Below, piece by piece: positions 6,306-9,301 of a stretch of DNA of 9,301 nucleotides. A model generated the notes under the pieces. It saw nothing but the letters and a program-made list of their open reading frames with translations, did no database searches and was not told where the DNA came from. Where the stretch lies: NCBI GenBank assembly GCA_013336365.1, contig JAAXTT010000051.1, positions 1 through 9,301 of the forward strand. The letters are read 5' to 3'. Both the position numbers and the translations under genes were made by a program. The stretch's first letter is position 1, and every line of letters begins with the position of its first letter. The DNA comes from Peptococcaceae bacterium. Its GTDB lineage: Bacteria; Bacillota; Desulfotomaculia; Desulfotomaculales; Desulfocucumaceae.

Positions 6306-6989
6306 TTATTGCTTATCTCTATCTTCTTCAGTATCTTTTCCTTCCAGCTTGGCGATTTTTTTCTCCAATAGCTCAATATTTGCCACCAGACTGTTGATTG
6401 CTTCAGCCACCGGGTCCGGTAGCTGATCATGACGCAAATCTATATCATGAACTCCCTTGTGGTCAATTTTAACTCCATCTTTTACAACAACTCTACCCGG
6501 AACACCAACAACAGTGCTGTTGGGTGGCACTGCGCTCAAAACCACTGATCCGGCTCCGATTTTTGAATCAGCACCAACGGTAAATGAGCCCAGAATCTTT
6601 GCTCCACTGCTTATAACTACATTATCTCCAATGGTGGGGTGCCTCTTCCCCTTTTCCTTGCCTGTACCCCCCAAGGTAACCCCTTGATATATAGTTACGT
6701 TATTTCCTATTTCTGCAGTTTCACCAATTACGACCCCGGCTCCATGATCTATGAAAAATCCTTCGCCAATTACAGCACCTGGGTGAATCTCAATATTGGT
6801 AAAAAATCTTGCTACTTGAGAAATTACCCTAGCCAGTAAAAACATTTTGTTGCGATAAAAAAAACTTGAGATCCTATGCATGATAATGGCATGAAGGCCG
6901 GGATAGCACAACAAAACCTCCGGAATGCTTTTGGCTGCCGGATCTCTCTCAAAAACAGCATCAATATCTCTCTTCAGCCTACCAAACAT
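6306..6989 (-). CDS. cysE: Serine O-acetyltransferase
   Basis: Transfers acetyl from acetyl-CoA to L-serine, giving O-acetylserine, the carbon skeleton for cysteine. The 227 aa are the short Bacillus-type form, lacking much of the N-terminal helical extension of the E. coli enzyme. Helices (1-62) are followed by a left-handed beta-helix of hexapeptide repeats (about 64-170). The catalytic Asp81-His82 pair lies in IDHGAGVVIGET, with His117 in KRHP and the acetyl-CoA loop GGTGKEKGK (107-115). The tail (about 195-217) is probably a short coiled coil. Start ATG at 6989 is preceded by an excellent TTAGGAGGG site. It lies 64 bp after gltX with no evident promoter or terminator between them. Confidence 0.95.
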   Translation of the reverse strand: MFGRLKRDIDAVFERDPAAKSIPEVLLCYPGLHAIIMHRISSFFYRNKMFLLARVISQVARFFTNIEIHPGAVIGEGFFIDHGAGVVIGETAEIGNNVTIYQGVTLGGTGKEKGKRHPTIGDNVVISSGAKILGSFTVGADSKIGAGSVVLSAVPPNSTVVGVPGRVVVKDGVKIDHKGVHDIDLRHDQLPDPVAEAINSLVANIELLEKKIAKLEGKDTEEDRDKQ

Positions 6990-7053
6990 AATCCACCCTC
7001 CTAATAGAGCACGAATAAAACCAAATTCAAAAAACTTCAGTCAATTAATTATC

Positions 7054-8514
7054 TTAGTTGCTCACCCTAATAAAGGCATCCTTTAAACGATTTATGGTTT
7101 TTTCTGCCCCCAGAACAGGGATAACCTTATGAAGATCTGGGCCGTGCACCTGACCTGTTATTGCTACCCTTAGAGGCATAAAAACCTTCTTACCTCCCAA
7201 ATCAAGCTCTTTGCCAACTTCTTTCAGTATTTTTTTCACCGTCTCTTGGTTCAGTAAGGTTGCTGTGTCAATTTTTTCTTCCATTTTTTTCAAAACTGCC
7301 GGCACATCAATCTGACCCATAATTTCTTTGGCTTCAAGATCAACAGGCACTACCGTTGAATCAAAGAACATTCTGGACTGGTCAACTATTTGGGACATAT
7401 TGTCCAAATAGTCCCGCAATAACAAAACCAGCTCTTCCAGCCAGATTCTGTATTCTGAGGAAACCGGCATTTTGACCATGCCGGCCTCATGCAAATACGG
7501 CAAGGCCAAATCAGTAAGCCTCGGAACCGGACATTGCCTTATATAGCAGGCATTAAGCCAATTAAGCTTGTCCAAATCAAATACCGCAGGGCTTTTAACT
7601 ACTCGCTCCAGTGAAAACTGCTCACAAATTTGCTGAAGGGTCATAACTTCATCTTCTCCACCCGGAGACCATCCTAAGAGAACCAAAAAATTAACCATGG
7701 CCTCTGGTAAATATCCCAGATTCATATATTGCTCAATAGATGTAGCACCATGTCTTTTACTCATTTTACTACGATCCTTGCCAAGAATTAAAGAAACATG
7801 GGCAAATTCAGGAAGATTCCAGCCAAATGCCTGGTAAATCAAAATCTGGCGAGGAGTATTGGAAAGATGCTCCTCAGCTCTGATTACATGGCTTATTTCC
7901 ATTAAGAAATCATCAATAACCACTGCAAAATTGTAGGTAGGGACACCATCGGATTTTACAATAATGTAATCTCCAATTCCGGAGCATTCAAAAGAAACTT
8001 CTTCTCTAACCAAATCATTGATAATAATAGTTTGTTCCTCGGGAACCAAAAAACGCACCACCGGCTTGCGTCCTTCAGCTTCAAAGGCGGCTAACTCCTG
8101 GACAGATAGTTGTCTGCAACGACCCATATATCTTGGAAGTTCCCCTTTTGCTGATAGCTCTTCTCTTTCCAAAGCCAACTCGTCTTCACTGCAATAACAA
8201 TGATATGCCTTGCCGGATTCCAAAAGCTCTTGAGCATACTTTTTATATATTTCCAGTCTTTCTGTCTGACGATAGGGACCAAAGGACCCTCCGGTTTCAA
8301 CTCCCTCATCCCAATCAAGACCAAGCCACCTTAGTGATTCCAAAATATTTTCTTCGGATACTCTGTTGCTTCTTTCTAAGTCTGTATCCTCTACTCTTAC
8401 AATAAAAGTACCGCCATAATGGCGGGCAAAAAGCCAGTTAAATAATGCAGACCTGGCACCTCCAATATGAAGCGGTCCGGTGGGACTGGGTGCGAATCTA
8501 ACTCTTACAGTCAA
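7054..8514 (-). CDS. gltX: Glutamyl-tRNA synthetase
   Basis: Class I synthetase of 486 aa that loads glutamate on tRNA-Glu. Many Firmicutes have no GlnRS and use a non-discriminating enzyme followed by GatCAB; which type this is cannot be told here. The signatures are FAPSPTGPLHIGG (7-19, the HIGH motif) and KMSKR (250-254). Cys106, Cys108 and Cys133 lie where zinc-binding members carry their ligands. The anticodon-binding domain (about 320-486) is complete. I chose the TTG at 8514 because GGAGG stands 8 nt ahead; the open frame extends to a TTG at 8529, but that would place the ribosome binding site inside the gene. Confidence 0.96.
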   Translation of the reverse strand: MTVRVRFAPSPTGPLHIGGARSALFNWLFARHYGGTFIVRVEDTDLERSNRVSEENILESLRWLGLDWDEGVETGGSFGPYRQTERLEIYKKYAQELLESGKAYHCYCSEDELALEREELSAKGELPRYMGRCRQLSVQELAAFEAEGRKPVVRFLVPEEQTIIINDLVREEVSFECSGIGDYIIVKSDGVPTYNFAVVIDDFLMEISHVIRAEEHLSNTPRQILIYQAFGWNLPEFAHVSLILGKDRSKMSKRHGATSIEQYMNLGYLPEAMVNFLVLLGWSPGGEDEVMTLQQICEQFSLERVVKSPAVFDLDKLNWLNACYIRQCPVPRLTDLALPYLHEAGMVKMPVSSEYRIWLEELVLLLRDYLDNMSQIVDQSRMFFDSTVVPVDLEAKEIMGQIDVPAVLKKMEEKIDTATLLNQETVKKILKEVGKELDLGGKKVFMPLRVAITGQVHGPDLHKVIPVLGAEKTINRLKDAFIRVSN

Positions 8515-8566
8515 ACTAAAAACCTCCAAAAATACTTGTATTTTAACAACCCATCAAGATATCTAG

Positions 8567-8595
8567 ATTATATTATTACATAAATGCAAAAACAA
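8567..8595 (-). promoter_or_regulatory. Candidate promoter of gltX
   Basis: A perfect TATAAT (8572-8567) lies 17 bp from TTGTTT (8595-8590, three of six). It sits in the 103-bp gap after ispF and would start transcription about 45 nt before gltX. The gap has no clear terminator, so read-through from ispDF is also possible. Confidence 0.5.
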
Positions 8596-8617
8596 CAAAC
8601 CATTAATAACCTCACGG

Positions 8618-9091
8618 TCAAAGGCTATCAATCAACGCCACCGCATAAGCCGCCATCCCTTCACCTATACCGGTGAAACCGAGACCTTCTGTCGTTGTAG
8701 CCTTGACATTAACCAAAGTGCAATCAAGTTGTAGTGCAATAGACAGATTTTTTTCCATATCCTCAATGTGGCCGGACAATTTAGGAGCCTGGGCAACGAT
8801 AGTTGAATCAATATTTACAATTTTATACCCAGCCAATTTAATCTTTTCCCTCACATCAGCCAAAAGAATCAAGCTGTCAATATTCTTGTATTCCTGCTTT
8901 GTATCAGGAAAATGCCTTCCGATATCACCCATTCCAGCAGCACCCAGAAGGGCATCAATAATTGCATGAGTCAAAACATCCGCATCGGAATGACCCTCAA
9001 GTCCCTTTTCATAGACTAAGTAAACTCCTCCCAAAACAAGTTTGCAGCCAGTTTTTAGTCGATGAACATCATAACCAAAGCCTATCCTCAA
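8618..9091 (-). CDS. ispF: 2-C-methyl-D-erythritol 2,4-cyclodiphosphate synthase
   Basis: Fifth enzyme of the MEP pathway, converting CDP-methylerythritol 2-phosphate to the cyclodiphosphate with release of CMP; it acts as a trimer. With the TTG start at 9091 the protein is 157 aa, typical for the family, and its metal ligands fall at Asp8, His10 and His42, the same numbers as in E. coli IspF. The late motifs KATTTEGLGFTG and GEGMAAYAVAL are intact. A purine-rich AAGGGAGAGGGAG precedes this TTG; an in-frame TTG at 9118 has no site and would place these bases inside the gene. It lies 33 nt after ispD and is a separate protein, not an IspDF fusion. Confidence 0.96.
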   Translation of the reverse strand: MRIGFGYDVHRLKTGCKLVLGGVYLVYEKGLEGHSDADVLTHAIIDALLGAAGMGDIGRHFPDTKQEYKNIDSLILLADVREKIKLAGYKIVNIDSTIVAQAPKLSGHIEDMEKNLSIALQLDCTLVNVKATTTEGLGFTGIGEGMAAYAVALIDSL

Positions 9092-9124
9092 AAACTCCCT
9101 CTCCCTTGGAAAAAACAATAAAAT

Positions 9125-9301
9125 TTAATTATCATCATCTATAAATACCTGAGCTACAATCAAATCATCCTGAGTCGTTATCTTTATATTTTGATAGTTA
9201 CCTAAAACAATTCTAACCTTTATTCCCCTTGCCTCCAGCAAGGATGAGTCATCTGTGAAAGCAATCTGTTTTTCCTCTGCATCCTGATAGATCGGAAGAG
9301 C
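9125..9301 (-). CDS. ispD: 2-C-methyl-D-erythritol 4-phosphate cytidylyltransferase, C-terminal end only
   Basis: The last 58 residues of IspD, the third MEP-pathway enzyme, which joins CTP with methylerythritol phosphate. Recognition rests on the family's C-terminal pattern: FTDDSSLLEARG followed by VRIVLGNYQNIKITTQDDLIVAQ, matching the TDEAS and NIK-T-PEDL elements of known IspD. The stop is at 9125. The first four residues of the visible frame (ALPI) come from the adapter-like bases at 9289-9301 and should not be taken as protein sequence; genuine coding begins at about 9288. It is the first visible gene of the operon and lies directly ahead of ispF, as in many Firmicutes. Confidence 0.88.
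   Translation of the reverse strand, partial: ALPIYQDAEEKQIAFTDDSSLLEARGIKVRIVLGNYQNIKITTQDDLIVAQVFIDDDN
9289..9301. other. Illumina adapter remnant at the contig end
   Basis: The last 13 bases, AGATCGGAAGAGC, are identical to the shared stem of Illumina TruSeq adapters and stop exactly at the window end. In the ispD frame they encode ALPI, with a proline where family members have a helix. This is untrimmed library sequence rather than genome. Confidence 0.93.

Noticed and set aside
6990..7053. T-box or other riboswitch before cysE-cysS
   Set aside because: The gap is only 64 bp and holds neither the T-box consensus nor a terminator; the 22-bp gap before cysS is too short.
9092..9118. A longer ispF starting at the TTG at 9118
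   Set aside because: The extra nine codons are mostly the ribosome binding site of the TTG at 9091, and no site precedes 9118.

Overview
Every gene in this window lies on the minus strand. The block reads (in transcription order, right to left) ispD-ispF-gltX-cysE-cysS-mrnC-rlmB-rae1-sigH followed by a five-tRNA operon. This is the conserved housekeeping cluster of low- to mid-GC Firmicutes. The sporulation-type sigma factor SigH, CCA-encoding tRNA genes, strong GGAGG-type ribosome binding sites and AT-rich intergenic DNA point to a member of the Bacillota, most likely Clostridia. The tRNA cluster placed just after sigH recalls Peptococcaceae and Syntrophomonas-like lineages, but the genus cannot be fixed from sequence reading alone.

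Layout, right to left. 9125-9301 is the C-terminal end of ispD, cut by the window edge; its last 13 bases are an exact copy of the common Illumina adapter stem, so the contig end is artefactual. 8618-9091 is ispF; with ispD it supplies two steps of the MEP isoprenoid pathway. 7054-8514 is gltX, with a likely promoter of its own. 6306-6989 (cysE) and 4838-6283 (cysS) make cysteine's precursor and charge tRNA-Cys. 4404-4850 (mrnC), 3622-4401 (rlmB) and 3106-3618 (rae1) are three rRNA or ribosome-associated RNA enzymes, packed with a short overlap or gaps of 2-3 nt. 2259-2900 is sigH, preceded by a near-consensus promoter (TTGACG-17-TATAAT) and a structured leader. 1636-2148 holds tRNA-Thr(UGU), tRNA-Tyr(GUA), initiator tRNA-fMet(CAU), tRNA-Thr(GGU) and elongator tRNA-Met(CAU), with a TTGACA promoter in front and a clear intrinsic terminator behind.

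The left end departs from the housekeeping pattern. After the tRNA terminator comes a 7-TM GHKL (AgrC/Spo0B-type) sensor histidine kinase (41-1402), and then the first 11 codons of another gene with a good ribosome binding site that runs off the window. That start is hydrophobic and does not look like a response regulator. The region ahead of the kinase carries two dyad symmetries that could be operators.

Together the genes serve translation (two aminoacyl-tRNA synthetases, tRNAs, 23S maturation and modification, ribosome-linked mRNA cleavage), cysteine and isoprenoid supply, and transition-phase transcription. I found no mobile element, CRISPR array or clearly new multi-gene system. The parts most worth a second look are the kinase with its truncated partner gene, the sigH leader, the palindrome abutting the tRNA promoter, and the adapter at the contig end.
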